DNA of 64,000 bases from an uncultured bacterium (GCA_947088515.1 CAMUHA010000001.1:3645-67644), one strand, 5' to 3'. Positions 44,968 to 54,692 are shown, numbered from the stretch's first letter. Numbers and translations are program-made. Notes: generated by a model from the letters alone, not told the origin.

Positions 44968-45960
44968 ATGAATATATTATTTTGCAGTGTGGGGAGAAGA
45001 TGTGAATTGCTAAAAGATTTCCGCAAATCTATGGGAGATGAACTTAAAATTGTGGTAACAGACCACAGTGAAGTGGCTCCTGCCATGGCTTTTGCGGACA
45101 AGGCATATAAGGTTCCCTTAATTCATGACCCGGAATATATTTCTGTAATACTTTCTATCTGTAAAAAAGAGGAAATTAATGCAGTAACAACTTTAATTGA
45201 CCCGGAAATCATGCTTCTTGCACAAAACAGAGAGGCATTTGAAAAGCTGGGAATTATTGTGCTTGCCCCTTATGAGGAAACGGCACACAGGTGCTTTGAT
45301 AAATATGAAATGTACCAGTTCCTCACCAAACATCAGATAAATACCATTAAAACCTTTGGCTCCTATGAAGAATTTCTGGATGCTTACCAGAAAAAAGAAA
45401 TTGCACTGCCTGTTTTTGTAAAACCCAGAACAGGCAGCGGAAGTGTGGGAGCAAGAAAGGTAGAGAACCTGGAACTTCTCCGGCAGGTAACGGAGGCGGA
45501 TGAAAGCCTTATTATACAGGAACTTATGACCGGTCTGGACTTGGATGCAGATGTGTATGTGGATACCATAAGCCATAAACCGGTCGCCATGTTTTCAAAG
45601 CGCAAGCTTTCCACAACAATTGGGGGCGCGAATAAAACAATTTCCTTTAAAGATGAGGCGTTGTTTGAATTTATAAAAAAGGCGCTGTCAGTTATGGAAT
45701 TTAGCGGGCCTCTTGATATGGATTTCTTTTATCAGGATGGCCGGTATTATCTCTCAGAAATCAACCCCCGGTTTGGAGGCGCCTATCTTCATGCTTACGG
45801 GGCAGGTGTGGACTTTGTGAAGCTGATTGCAGAGAATGTGAAGGGAAATATAAATGAAGAAAATATTGGAAATTATGAAGAAGATGTGGTTATGATGATG
45901 TACGACAGTGTTGTAATAAAGAAAAAGAGTGATATTGATGCGTCTGTTGCAGAGGTATAA
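44968..45960 (+). CDS. ATP-grasp ligase, possibly acylating a 4-amino sugar
   Basis: A 330-residue cytoplasmic ATP-grasp protein. The N-terminal NILFCSVGRRCELLKDFRKS and ALITD-like VVTDHSEVAPAMAFADKAYK form the pre-ATP domain; CFDKYEMYQFL, FVKPRTGSGSVGARKV and IIQELMTGLDLDADVYVD are ATP-binding parts; LDMDFFYQDGRYYLSEINPRFGG holds the metal site (D, E, N). Family members join an amine and a carboxylate through an acyl phosphate. It sits between PglC-like and PglA-like genes in the place where pglD is expected, with AGGAGG before the ATG. In Neisseria PglB2 a PglC-type domain is fused to an ATP-grasp domain that makes a glyceramido sugar; this may be the split form. Role inferred. Confidence 0.85.
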   Translation: MNILFCSVGRRCELLKDFRKSMGDELKIVVTDHSEVAPAMAFADKAYKVPLIHDPEYISVILSICKKEEINAVTTLIDPEIMLLAQNREAFEKLGIIVLAPYEETAHRCFDKYEMYQFLTKHQINTIKTFGSYEEFLDAYQKKEIALPVFVKPRTGSGSVGARKVENLELLRQVTEADESLIIQELMTGLDLDADVYVDTISHKPVAMFSKRKLSTTIGGANKTISFKDEALFEFIKKALSVMEFSGPLDMDFFYQDGRYYLSEINPRFGGAYLHAYGAGVDFVKLIAENVKGNINEENIGNYEEDVVMMMYDSVVIKKKSDIDASVAEV

Positions 45961-45981
45961 GTTTGGAGATGGAGGATTATT

Positions 45982-47085
45982 ATGAAGATTCTGGTTTTGA
46001 GCAATTACGCCAACGGTCTGTATCTTTTCCGGAAAGAGGTTCTTGTGGCTTTTCTGGATATGGGATATGAGGTGGCGGTTTGCGTCCCGCCAGATGACAA
46101 CTGTGGAAAAATCAAGGCGCTGGGCTGTCGGGTCATTCCTACCAAGTTTGAACGCAGGGGTAATAATCCGGTACACGATTTCCAGCTGTTTTTAAAATAC
46201 AGAGAGCTGTTAAAGGAGCAAAAGCCGGATATTGTCCTTACTTATACCATTAAACCCAATCTGTATGGGGGACTTGCCTGCGCTCTTAAAAGGGTGCCTT
46301 ACCTTGTAAATATAACAGGTCTTGGCACGGCTGTGGAAAAGCAGGGAGTATTGGGGAAAGCGCTGCTGTGCTTTTACCGGATTGCCACGAAAAAGGCCGC
46401 CTGTGTGTTTTTTCAGAATAAGGGGAACCAAAAGTTCATGCAGGAGAGAGGAATCGGACGAAAGCACAGCCGTTTGCTTCCGGGGTCAGGCATTAACTTA
46501 GAAGAGCATCCCTGTTCGCCTTATCCGACAGAAAAAGATGGGATTATCTTTCTTGCAGTGCTTCGTATTATGAAGGACAAGGGAATAGAAGAGTATCTAA
46601 AAGCGGCACAGCAGATAAAAAAGGAGTACCCTTTTGTCCGTTTTTATCTGGCAGGGGAATATGAAGAGGAAAGCAGGGCGGTATATGAACCGGAGATTGA
46701 GAGATTAGCCGGGGAAGGTGTGTTGAAATATTTTGGTCATATTGACAATGTGCCGGAGGTTATGGCCGGAAGTCATGTGATTGTGCATCCGTCTTACCAT
46801 GAAGGGCTATCCAATGTACTGCTGGAAGGAGCGGCCTGCGGTCGTCTTTTGCTTGCTACCGATGTTCCAGGGTGCAGGGAAACCTTAAAAGAGGGAGTTA
46901 GCGGCCTGTTGTTTGCCCCGGAAAATACAGAAAGTCTTGTGAAAGCGCTGAAAAATATTCTTGGGCGTACAGAGAGTGAGCGCCGGGAGATGGGAATACA
47001 GGGTCGGAAATATGTGGAGAAGGTGTTTGACCGGAAGAAGGTTATTGCTATTTACAAAGAGGAGATACAAAAGGCCGTTCATTAG
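45982..47085 (+). CDS. Family 4 glycosyltransferase (PglA-like)
   Basis: A 367-residue GT-B enzyme, probably adding the second sugar (often HexNAc) to the lipid-linked diamino sugar. ILVLSNYANGLYLFRKEVLV and VLTYTIKPNLYGGLACA closely match PglA-type proteins; ITGLGTAVEKQGVLGKAL follows. The donor site is in VHPSYHEGLSNVLLEGAACG with the EX7E-type glutamates, and DVPGCRETLKEGVSG closes it. GGAGG is 6 bases before the ATG. Confidence 0.9.
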   Translation: MKILVLSNYANGLYLFRKEVLVAFLDMGYEVAVCVPPDDNCGKIKALGCRVIPTKFERRGNNPVHDFQLFLKYRELLKEQKPDIVLTYTIKPNLYGGLACALKRVPYLVNITGLGTAVEKQGVLGKALLCFYRIATKKAACVFFQNKGNQKFMQERGIGRKHSRLLPGSGINLEEHPCSPYPTEKDGIIFLAVLRIMKDKGIEEYLKAAQQIKKEYPFVRFYLAGEYEEESRAVYEPEIERLAGEGVLKYFGHIDNVPEVMAGSHVIVHPSYHEGLSNVLLEGAACGRLLLATDVPGCRETLKEGVSGLLFAPENTESLVKALKNILGRTESERREMGIQGRKYVEKVFDRKKVIAIYKEEIQKAVH

Positions 47086-47130
47086 CTGTTAGTGTGGAAA
47101 ATAATAGGCAGGCAGAAATGGAGTATAAAG

Positions 47131-48447
47131 ATGGGATTATATGAAGATATTGTAAGCGGAAGAGAAAAACTGTCACTGGTAGGTCTTGGATATGTGGGGA
47201 TGCCCATTGCTGTGGCTTTTGCCCGTAAGATAAAAGTGGTGGGATTTGATTTAAATGAAAAGAAAATCGGGCTTTATAAAAGTGGGATTGACCCTACCAA
47301 TGAGGTGGGAAACGAGGTGATTAAAAATACTACAGTAGAATTTACGGCAGACCCGGCCAAGCTTAGGGAGGCGAAATTTCATATTGTGGCGGTTCCCACA
47401 CCAGTAAATGACGACCATACGCCGGATTTAACGCCTGTGGAAGGTGCAAGCCGGATTTTAGGACAAAATCTGTCTAAAGGTTCTGTTGTGGTATTTGAGT
47501 CCACGGTTTATCCCGGCGTAACAGAGGATATCTGTGTGCCTATTCTGGAAAAAGAGTCAGGGCTTGTGTGCGGCGTGGACTTTAATATTGGATACTCTCC
47601 GGAGCGCATCAATCCTGGTGACAAAGTACACCGTCTGGAAACCATTGTAAAGATTGTATCCGGTATGGACGCAAAAACGCTGGATACGGTTGCCAAAGTC
47701 TATGAGCTTGTGGTGGAGGCAGGGGTTTACCGTGCCCAGTCCATTAAGGTGGCAGAGGCGGCAAAAGTAATTGAAAACAGTCAGCGTGACATAAATATTG
47801 CTTTTATGAATGAACTTTCCATTATTTTTAATAAAATGGGAATTGATACCCGGTCGGTGCTGGAAGCGGCAGGGACTAAATGGAATTTTCTTAAATTTTA
47901 TCCCGGTCTGGTTGGAGGACATTGTATTGGGGTGGACCCTTATTATCTGACTTATAAGGCGGAAGAATTAGGCTACCATTCACAGATTATTTTGGCAGGC
48001 CGCAGGATTAATGATGATATGGGAAAATATGTGGCGGAAAGCCTGGTGAAAAATCTGATTAAAGCGGATATTCATGTAAAGGGCGCAAAGGTGGCAATTC
48101 TTGGCTTTACTTTTAAGGAGAACTGTCCGGATACCAGAAATACCAAGGTGATTGACATCTACAGAGAACTTGGGGAATATGGAATTACGCCTGTGGTAGT
48201 TGACCCGGCGGCGGATGCGGAGGAAGCAAAGCATTTGTACGGTATTGCCTTTGGCCTGATGGATGCAGTAAAGGATATGGATGCTGTTATTGTGGCGGTT
48301 GCACACAACCAGTTCCTTGGTTTGGATAAGGAGAAAGTTAGGAGCTTTTATCATCCGGCGCATAAAAAGAAAGTGTTTATGGATATTAAAGGATTGTTTG
48401 ACAGAAATGAATATCTTACAGAAGATTTTATATATTGGCGTCTGTAA
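47131..48447 (+). CDS. tviB: UDP-N-acetyl-hexosamine 6-dehydrogenase (TviB/WbpO type)
   Basis: Oxidises C6 of UDP-GlcNAc or UDP-GalNAc to the uronic acid with two NAD+. It is 438 residues. The N-terminal Rossmann loop is SLVGLGYVGMPIAVAFARK, VGFDLNEKKIGLYKSGIDP fits the TviB/WbpO branch, AVPTPVNDDHTPDLTPVEGA follows, and ESTVYPGVTED and GYSPERINPGD are family markers. The catalytic cysteine is in GGHCIGVDPYYLTYKAEELG. GFTFKENCPDTRNTKV starts the C-terminal domain. The ATG at 47131 with TGGAG 7 bases before it is preferred to one at 47092. The next gene is a TviC/WbpP-like epimerase, so the pair would make a UDP-GalNAcA-type sugar. Confidence 0.92.
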   Translation: MGLYEDIVSGREKLSLVGLGYVGMPIAVAFARKIKVVGFDLNEKKIGLYKSGIDPTNEVGNEVIKNTTVEFTADPAKLREAKFHIVAVPTPVNDDHTPDLTPVEGASRILGQNLSKGSVVVFESTVYPGVTEDICVPILEKESGLVCGVDFNIGYSPERINPGDKVHRLETIVKIVSGMDAKTLDTVAKVYELVVEAGVYRAQSIKVAEAAKVIENSQRDINIAFMNELSIIFNKMGIDTRSVLEAAGTKWNFLKFYPGLVGGHCIGVDPYYLTYKAEELGYHSQIILAGRRINDDMGKYVAESLVKNLIKADIHVKGAKVAILGFTFKENCPDTRNTKVIDIYRELGEYGITPVVVDPAADAEEAKHLYGIAFGLMDAVKDMDAVIVAVAHNQFLGLDKEKVRSFYHPAHKKKVFMDIKGLFDRNEYLTEDFIYWRL

Positions 48448-48529
48448 AAGTTTAAGTCTGGGTATAATGAAATGTGCAGATGAATGAAATGGTCTTTAGG
48501 TATGGGAAAATCAGTTATGGGAGAGTAAA

Positions 48530-49504
48530 ATGGGATATAAAGAGTTAAAATTTGAAAAAGATGCAGTGTTTTTGGTAACAGGGGGAGCAGGATTTATTGG
48601 CTCTAATCTGTGTGAAGCAATTCTGGAGATGGGGTATCAGGTCAGATGTCTGGACAATTTATCTACGGGGAAATATGAAAATGTGGAACCATTTACGGCA
48701 AATCCCAGGTTCACTTTTATTAAGGGAGATATCCGGGAGCTGGATACCTGCGTGGAAGCGTCAAAGGGGGTCTGCTATGTTTTAAACCAGGCAGCCTGGG
48801 GCAGTGTTCCCAGAAGTATAGAGATGCCCCTTCTTTATGAGGAAATCAATATACGGGGCACGCTAAATATGATGGAAGCGGCTAGGATAAATGGAGTGAA
48901 AAAGTTTGTCTATGCTTCCAGCTCATCGGTTTATGGGGACCACCCGGTTCTGCCCAAAAAAGAGGGACAGGAGGGAAAGGTTTTATCTCCCTATGCCCTT
49001 ACCAAAAAGGTGGACGAGGAATATGGAAGGCTTTATAAAGAGCTTTATGGGCTTGACACTTATGGAATGAGGTATTTTAATGTATTTGGAAGGCGGCAGG
49101 ACCCGGAAGGGGCTTACGCAGCGGTTATCCCTAAGTTTATCAGACAGCTGATAGCCGGGGAAGCGCCTGTAATTAACGGGGACGGCAGGCAGTCAAGGGA
49201 TTTTACCTATATTGACAATGTGATTGAAGCAAATTTAAAGGCATGTCTGGCGCCTTCAGAGGCGGCAGGAGAAGCCTACAATATTGGCGCAGGCGGCAGG
49301 GAATTTCTGATTGATGTGTACCATGAGCTTTGCAGGGCGCTGGGAAAAGATGTAGAACCGGTTTTTGGACCGGACAGGGCCGGAGATATCCGGGATTCCA
49401 ATGCGGATATCAGCAAGGCAGAAAAAATGCTGGGATATAAACCGGAATACGATTTTGCAAAAGGAATCCGGCTGGCCATTGACTGGTATGTGGAGAATTT
49501 GTAA
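48530..49504 (+). CDS. UDP-GlcNAc/UDP-GlcNAcA C4 epimerase (WbpP/TviC-like, SDR)
   Basis: A 324-residue extended short-chain dehydrogenase. The NAD loop is VTGGAGFIGSNLCEAIL; the catalytic Ser is in YASSSSVYGDHP, and Tyr and Lys are in SPYALTKKVDEEYG. NQAAWGSVPRSIEMP has the S-V-P-R-S wording typical of WbpP/TviC epimerases, and YGMRYFNVFGRRQDPEGAYAAVIPKF also fits that group. With the adjacent 6-dehydrogenase it should convert a gluco to a galacto HexNAc uronate. GGGAGAG precedes the ATG. Confidence 0.92.
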   Translation: MGYKELKFEKDAVFLVTGGAGFIGSNLCEAILEMGYQVRCLDNLSTGKYENVEPFTANPRFTFIKGDIRELDTCVEASKGVCYVLNQAAWGSVPRSIEMPLLYEEINIRGTLNMMEAARINGVKKFVYASSSSVYGDHPVLPKKEGQEGKVLSPYALTKKVDEEYGRLYKELYGLDTYGMRYFNVFGRRQDPEGAYAAVIPKFIRQLIAGEAPVINGDGRQSRDFTYIDNVIEANLKACLAPSEAAGEAYNIGAGGREFLIDVYHELCRALGKDVEPVFGPDRAGDIRDSNADISKAEKMLGYKPEYDFAKGIRLAIDWYVENL

Positions 49505-49516
49505 AGCGGGGAAATT

Positions 49517-50314
49517 ATGAGAATTGCAGTCAGACTGGATGATATTACACCTGATATGGACTGGGAGCGTTTTTTTAAGTTTAAAACGCTTCTTGACCGG
49601 TATCAGGTGAAGCCACTTATTGGGGTGGTTCCTGATAACCGGGATGAAAATCTGAAAAAAAAGGATGACAGTAGTAAAAAACAGGTAAAAAAAGCCGGAA
49701 GTTTTCCGGCGCCGGATGATTTTTGGGCTTATGTTAAAGAACTGGAGGCGTGTGGGTGGGTAGTTGCCATGCACGGCTGTTATCATGTGTATACCACAGA
49801 TAAGGGCGGTCTGTTTCCTCTCAATAACTTTTCGGAACTGGCAGGGGTTTCTTTGGAAAGGCAGCGGGAAATGCTGGAGGAAGGAACGCGTATTTTGAAG
49901 GAAAAGGGAATAGAGACGGACATTTTTATGGCTCCGGCCCACTCTTATGATGTAAATACATTAAAGGCCTTAAAGGAAACAGGGTTTGAGGCTCTGACAG
50001 ATGGGTTTGGCAGTATGCCTTATAGCTTTATGGGATTGAAATTTTATCCGATTTCTTTCCGGCTGGAAAGTACGCTTCAAAAAAAACAAGGCTTTTCCAC
50101 CATGGTGGTTCATACGGATACTCTTTCGGACAGGGATTTGGAAAGATATGAGAACTACTTTAAGAACCCAAAGGCGGAGTGGATAGATTATAAAGAATAT
50201 TTGAGTCAGCCAGTAAAAAGACGGGGCTTTTTGGGGAGAGGAAAAGAATTTCTGATGGCGAAGGGAAAATTTTGGCTGGTCAGGGCAGGGCAGATGGGGC
50301 GAAAGGAAAGATAA
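49517..50314 (+). CDS. DUF2334-type polysaccharide deacetylase-like protein
   Basis: A 265-residue protein without signal peptide. RIAVRLDDITPDM gives the N-terminal DD motif, WVVAMHGCYHVY the paired histidines of the metal site, and FMAPAHSYDVNTLKAL the later conserved P-H. These match the DUF2334 branch of the NodB-like deacetylase fold. Members are thought to act on sugars, but their substrates are mostly unknown. Lack of a signal suggests a cytoplasmic lipid-linked or nucleotide sugar. It follows the epimerase by 12 bases and is one base from the next glycosyltransferase. Confidence 0.83.
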   Translation: MRIAVRLDDITPDMDWERFFKFKTLLDRYQVKPLIGVVPDNRDENLKKKDDSSKKQVKKAGSFPAPDDFWAYVKELEACGWVVAMHGCYHVYTTDKGGLFPLNNFSELAGVSLERQREMLEEGTRILKEKGIETDIFMAPAHSYDVNTLKALKETGFEALTDGFGSMPYSFMGLKFYPISFRLESTLQKKQGFSTMVVHTDTLSDRDLERYENYFKNPKAEWIDYKEYLSQPVKRRGFLGRGKEFLMAKGKFWLVRAGQMGRKER

Positions 50315-50315
50315 A

Positions 50316-51497
50316 ATGGCAGAACCGATTCGGGTGCTACATGTTTTGGGGAATACACAGCTTGGCGGCGCGGAAAGCCGGACGATGGACTTGTACCGTC
50401 ATCTGGACAGGAGCAGAGTGCAGTTTGACTTTTTGGTCCATACGGAAAGGGAAGGATATTTTGATAAGGAAATAAAGGAATTGGGAGGGCGGATTTTCCG
50501 TGTTCCCCGTTTTCGCATGTACAATTATTTTTCTTATCAAAAGGCGGTGGCTGAATTTTTCAGGAAACACCATGAGTTTTGTATGGTGCAGGGGCACATT
50601 ACGAGCACGGCATCCATTTACCTGCCGGCTGCAAAAAAAGCGGGGATTCCTGTGACCATTGCACATGCCAGAAGCGCTGGTGTGGATAAAGGGGTTAAGG
50701 GAATACTTACAAGATGGCTTAGAAGAAATCTTTCAAAGAAGGCGGACTATCTTTTTACCTGCTCCCGGCTGGCAGGCATTTCCGTTTTTGGCGCGCAGGC
50801 GGTCAGGGACGGACGGACTGTGTTTATTCCCAATGCTATTGATTGTAAGGCGTTTTCTTATCAAGAGGATACAAGAGAGAGGATGCGTCAAAAGCTTGGG
50901 CTGGAGGATAAGTATGTAATCGGTCATGTGGGGCGGTTCCATTATGCCAAAAACCATGAATATCTGTTGCAGGTATTTGCCGCCCTTGCAGGAAGGTCGG
51001 ATAAAGGCGTTGCCCAAAATGTAAACGGGGTGGATGCCATCCGAAAAGAGAATGGGGTACATGCGAAAGAGTATGCGCTGATTTTGCTGGGAGAGGGAGA
51101 AGGCATGGAAGGGGCGAAAACGCTTTCAAAGCAGCTTGGCATTGGGGATAAGGTGCATTTTCTGGGAAATCACAGCAACGTTTATGATTATTATCAGGCA
51201 ATGGATTATTTTGTTTATCCTTCCCGCTTTGAAGGATTGCCGGGAACTGTGGTGGAAGCGCAGTCATCCGGACTGCGGGTGCTGATGTCAGATTCCATTT
51301 GTGAGGAAGTGGCGGCAACAGAGCTGGTGCATGTGATGAGTATCAGAGAGGATGCCGCAGTCTGGGCAGATTATGTGGAGAGCACAGCGGATTATGACCG
51401 CAGAAGCTATGTGGAGGAAATGAAAAGCGCCGGGTTTGATGTGGCGGCGCAGGCACAGCGGATGATGAGGTTTTATGAGACGGGGGAGTGGGAATGA
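50316..51497 (+). CDS. Family 4 glycosyltransferase
   Basis: A 393-residue GT-B enzyme. RVLHVLGNTQLGGAESRTMD is the N-terminal acceptor-domain loop; YVIGHVGRFHYAKNHEYLLQ begins the donor domain; DYFVYPSRFEGLPGTVVEAQ is the EX7E-type donor site. Between these, around residues 225-250, an extra hydrophilic stretch (SDKGVAQNVNGVDAIRKENG) interrupts the usual helix, probably a surface loop. The acceptor and sugar are unknown. Start 1 base after the previous stop; its own stop overlaps the next start (ATGA). Confidence 0.9.
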   Translation: MAEPIRVLHVLGNTQLGGAESRTMDLYRHLDRSRVQFDFLVHTEREGYFDKEIKELGGRIFRVPRFRMYNYFSYQKAVAEFFRKHHEFCMVQGHITSTASIYLPAAKKAGIPVTIAHARSAGVDKGVKGILTRWLRRNLSKKADYLFTCSRLAGISVFGAQAVRDGRTVFIPNAIDCKAFSYQEDTRERMRQKLGLEDKYVIGHVGRFHYAKNHEYLLQVFAALAGRSDKGVAQNVNGVDAIRKENGVHAKEYALILLGEGEGMEGAKTLSKQLGIGDKVHFLGNHSNVYDYYQAMDYFVYPSRFEGLPGTVVEAQSSGLRVLMSDSICEEVAATELVHVMSIREDAAVWADYVESTADYDRRSYVEEMKSAGFDVAAQAQRMMRFYETGEWE

Positions 51498-52687
51498 AAA
51501 GAAAACTGATGCTGATTTCCCCAATGCTTCACCAGGGCGGGTTTGAGAGAATCTGTGTTCTGACAGCAAGACTTTTAAAGGAAAGCTTTGATGTTGTTAT
51601 TGTCGTTTTTTCCATGGAGGATATTGCTTTTGATATTTCCGGGCTTTCTGTGATAAATTTAAATTTAAAGGCAAAAGCGGGCAGAATAGGGAAAATGCTG
51701 AATGTGGTAAGGCGAAGCCTTAGGTTAAGCTTTTTACAGAAAAAGCTGGGAACAGACATTTCCTACAGTTTTGGCATGACAGCAAATATAGCAAATGCGT
51801 TAAGCTTTGGCGCAAAAAGGAAGATTACCGCCTGTCATTCTTTCGGGGAAATTAATAATGTTCCTTATATGAAGCTTGTGAGCAGCCATTCTGACAAGGT
51901 ACTATGTTGTGCGAAGAAAATGGCAGATTTGGTACAGGAGAAATATGGCTTTGCCAATATAGCGCCCCTGTGGAATCCCTGTGACGGGGAGGCAGCTTTA
52001 AAATACAGCAGCGCCGGGGCGGACGAGGACATTTCTTTTTTCAGGGAGGGAGACAGGGTTTTAGTTTCCATGGGCCGGGAAGATGATGTGAAAGGGTTCT
52101 GGCATTTGCTTAAAATTTTCAAAAGGGTAAATGAGGAGGCGCCGGATACCCGCCTTGCCATAATTGGGGAAGGGGATTTTACAGAATATAAAAGTCTGGC
52201 AGAATCGTTAGGAATTAGAGAGAGGGTGCTTTTTGCCGGGCTTAAGAAAAATCCATTTCCCTATTTAAGAGAAAGCGATATCTATGTGTTGACTTCCTTA
52301 AGCGAAGGACTGCCAAATGCGCTTGTGGAGGCACTGGCGCTGTCTTTGCCTGTTGTGTCTGCCAACTGTCTGTCCGGGCCTGCGGAAATCCTTCATGAGG
52401 ATTTTAAGGCAGCGGAGAAGGAAACGGATGTGTTTTTTGCGGACTATGGGGTTTTATCGCCGCCGCTTTCTGGTAAGAAGGACTTTTTGGTGACATGGAA
52501 AGAAGAAAAGGGTGTAAGAAAAATCAGGCTGGACCAGACACAGGAAAAGTTTGCGGGGGCAGTCCTTACGCTGCTGCAGAATAAAGAGATGTATGAGAAG
52601 TATAGGAAAAAGGCAGCTTTAAGGGCTGAGGATTTTTCCACGGTCCGTTATGTGGAAGAATTGTGCAGCTGTATGGAAAGGCTTTAA
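51494..52687 (+). CDS. Family 4 glycosyltransferase
   Basis: A 397-residue GT-B enzyme. KLMLISPMLHQGGFERICVL starts the acceptor domain, VLVSMGREDDVKGFWHLLKI the donor domain, and SDIYVLTSLSEGLPNALVEA followed by CLSGPAEIL is the donor site. The C-terminal part before the last helix (FFADYGVLSPPLSGKKDFLV) is longer than usual. The ATG at 51494 overlaps the stop of the preceding gene by 4 bases and has GGGGGAG upstream, so it is chosen over a GTG two codons earlier. Sugar unknown. Confidence 0.9.
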   Translation: MKRKLMLISPMLHQGGFERICVLTARLLKESFDVVIVVFSMEDIAFDISGLSVINLNLKAKAGRIGKMLNVVRRSLRLSFLQKKLGTDISYSFGMTANIANALSFGAKRKITACHSFGEINNVPYMKLVSSHSDKVLCCAKKMADLVQEKYGFANIAPLWNPCDGEAALKYSSAGADEDISFFREGDRVLVSMGREDDVKGFWHLLKIFKRVNEEAPDTRLAIIGEGDFTEYKSLAESLGIRERVLFAGLKKNPFPYLRESDIYVLTSLSEGLPNALVEALALSLPVVSANCLSGPAEILHEDFKAAEKETDVFFADYGVLSPPLSGKKDFLVTWKEEKGVRKIRLDQTQEKFAGAVLTLLQNKEMYEKYRKKAALRAEDFSTVRYVEELCSCMERL

Positions 52688-52728
52688 GGGGGCGGGGAAA
52701 ATACAGAGGCAGGGAAAGGAAACTGATT

Positions 52729-54600
52729 ATGTGCGGAATATGTGGTTTTTTCAGTAAAAATAAAATAACAAAAGAGCAGCTTTCCCGGATGAATGATACA
52801 ATGTACCACCGCGGGCCGGATGACGGCGGAGTGGAAATTTATCCGGCAGGGGAAGGCTATGCGGTAGGACTGGCCCAAAGACGCCTTGCAATTATGGATT
52901 TGTCGCCCTTAGGACATCAACCCATGGATTCGGCTGATGGACGGTTAAGTATTGTTTTTAATGGAGAAATTTACAACTTCCCGGAATTAAAAAAGGAGCT
53001 TTCTGACTATCCTTTTGTGTCTTCCTGCGATACGGAAGTGATTCTTGCAGCCTTCCTTAAATGGGGAATTGATTGTATCAAAAAGCTAAACGGCATGTTT
53101 GCCATGGCAATTTATGACAGGCAGGATAAGAAGCTGTATCTGGTCCGGGACAGGATAGGGAAAAAACCATTGTATTATTGGTGGGAAGATGGAAATCTTG
53201 TGTTTGCATCAGAGCTAAAGCCAATCATAAATTGTCCTGGTTTCCAGCGGGAAATTTGCAGGGAGGTGATACCCCGTTTCCTGTATCAGCAGTATCTTGC
53301 GGGACCGGATACTATTTTTAAAAATGTAAAGAGAGTATCCCCTGGGGCAGTTGTCTGTTTTGCAAACGGTCATTTGAAGGAAGAAAAGTATTGGGATTTA
53401 AAAAAGGTCTATCATGAGAAAAAGCGTACCCCTGTAACAGATTATGGGCAGGCAAAGGAAGAGCTGAAGGAAAAGCTTCAGGAGGCTGTAAGGAAAAGGT
53501 TAGCGGCGGATGTACCCATTGGGACATTCTTAAGCGGCGGGTATGATTCCTCTCTGGTGAGCGCCCTTGCCCAGTCAGTCAGTATGGAACCCGTGAAAAC
53601 CTTTTCTATAGGGTTTTATGAGGAAAAGTATAATGAAGCCCAGTATGCAAAGGAGATAGCTGCTTACCTTGGCTGTGAGCATACAGAACTGTACATTGAT
53701 GAAAAAGACATGCTCTCTCTAATCCAGGATATTCCCTCGTATTATGATGAACCATTTGCGGACAGCTCCCAGATTCCCTCTATGTTAGTAGCAAGGTTAG
53801 CAAGGGAGAAAGTTACAGTGGCGTTATCGGGAGACGGTGGGGATGAACTGTTTTGCGGTTATAACATATACGATAAGGTATACATGTCCCAGCGGCTGGA
53901 CCATGTTGGCGCTCTTGCATGGGGCATAGGCAATTGCTTTCATCTGACGGAAAAGTACCCTTTTAAGGTCAGGGTTATTGCCGGAAACCGCAATAAGGAG
54001 GCAAAAACGCAGTTTATTGCCGGCAATAATATAGATACAGCGAAAAAAATGGTCAGAGATGGGCAGGATTTTCTTCCCTGCTATTATGACTTTGAAACCA
54101 TATATGAGGAAAAAAACTGGCAGGCGCGGCGGATGCTTCTGGATATGGATACATATCTGCCAGAGGATATTCTTTGCAAGGTTGACAGAGCTTCTATGCG
54201 ATACTCATTGGAGGCAAGATGCCCGATTCTGGATAAAGATGTGATGGAATATGCTTTCAGGCTGCCCCACGAATTTAAGTATCTGAAAGGAAATAAAAAG
54301 AGAATTTTAAAAGATATTACCCGTACGCTGCTGCCGGAGAGGCTGCTGGACAGACCAAAAACCGGATTTGGAGTTCCGTTGGATAAGTGGCTTCGGGGAG
54401 CGCTAAAGGAGCAGGCGCTGTCATTTGCAGACAGGGATTTTCTTTTAAGACAGGGAATTTTTGATGCGGAGTTTATGGGAAGTTTTCTGGATATGTATAT
54501 GAGAGTGGGGGATAAAGGCGCAGGAAGCGGCGAGAACTATTCAAGAATAATATGGGCATTTTATATGTTTCAGAAGTGGTATGAGCGATATATGGTTTAG
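52729..54600 (+). CDS. asnB: Asparagine synthase-type glutamine amidotransferase (first copy)
   Basis: About 623 residues. The mature N-terminal cysteine (MCGICGFFS) is the glutaminase nucleophile; MYHRGPDDGG and FNGEIYNFPELK belong to the Ntn domain. The synthetase domain has the ATP loop FLSGGYDSSLVSALA, EPFADSSQIPSMLVARLA and ALSGDGGDELFCGYNIY. The ATG at 52729 is fixed because Cys must be residue 2. In surface-glycan loci such enzymes (for example WbpS of Pseudomonas O-antigen) turn a sugar uronic acid into its amide. With a HexNAc-uronate pathway just upstream, a uronamide is more likely than free asparagine. A second copy lies at 57089. Confidence 0.9.
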   Translation: MCGICGFFSKNKITKEQLSRMNDTMYHRGPDDGGVEIYPAGEGYAVGLAQRRLAIMDLSPLGHQPMDSADGRLSIVFNGEIYNFPELKKELSDYPFVSSCDTEVILAAFLKWGIDCIKKLNGMFAMAIYDRQDKKLYLVRDRIGKKPLYYWWEDGNLVFASELKPIINCPGFQREICREVIPRFLYQQYLAGPDTIFKNVKRVSPGAVVCFANGHLKEEKYWDLKKVYHEKKRTPVTDYGQAKEELKEKLQEAVRKRLAADVPIGTFLSGGYDSSLVSALAQSVSMEPVKTFSIGFYEEKYNEAQYAKEIAAYLGCEHTELYIDEKDMLSLIQDIPSYYDEPFADSSQIPSMLVARLAREKVTVALSGDGGDELFCGYNIYDKVYMSQRLDHVGALAWGIGNCFHLTEKYPFKVRVIAGNRNKEAKTQFIAGNNIDTAKKMVRDGQDFLPCYYDFETIYEEKNWQARRMLLDMDTYLPEDILCKVDRASMRYSLEARCPILDKDVMEYAFRLPHEFKYLKGNKKRILKDITRTLLPERLLDRPKTGFGVPLDKWLRGALKEQALSFADRDFLLRQGIFDAEFMGSFLDMYMRVGDKGAGSGENYSRIIWAFYMFQKWYERYMV

Positions 54601-54692
54601 AGTAAATAAACTATGAACTCTGATAAAAGGGCGCTCGGCGTTTTGGCAGAAAGTATGGCAAATGAGAACAGTTAGGGGAAGCGGGAACAGGA

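Noticed and set aside
49256..49942. Minus-strand open frame of 228 codons spanning two genes
   Set aside because: It crosses the boundary of the epimerase and deacetylase genes on the other strand and shows only basic, low-complexity residues.
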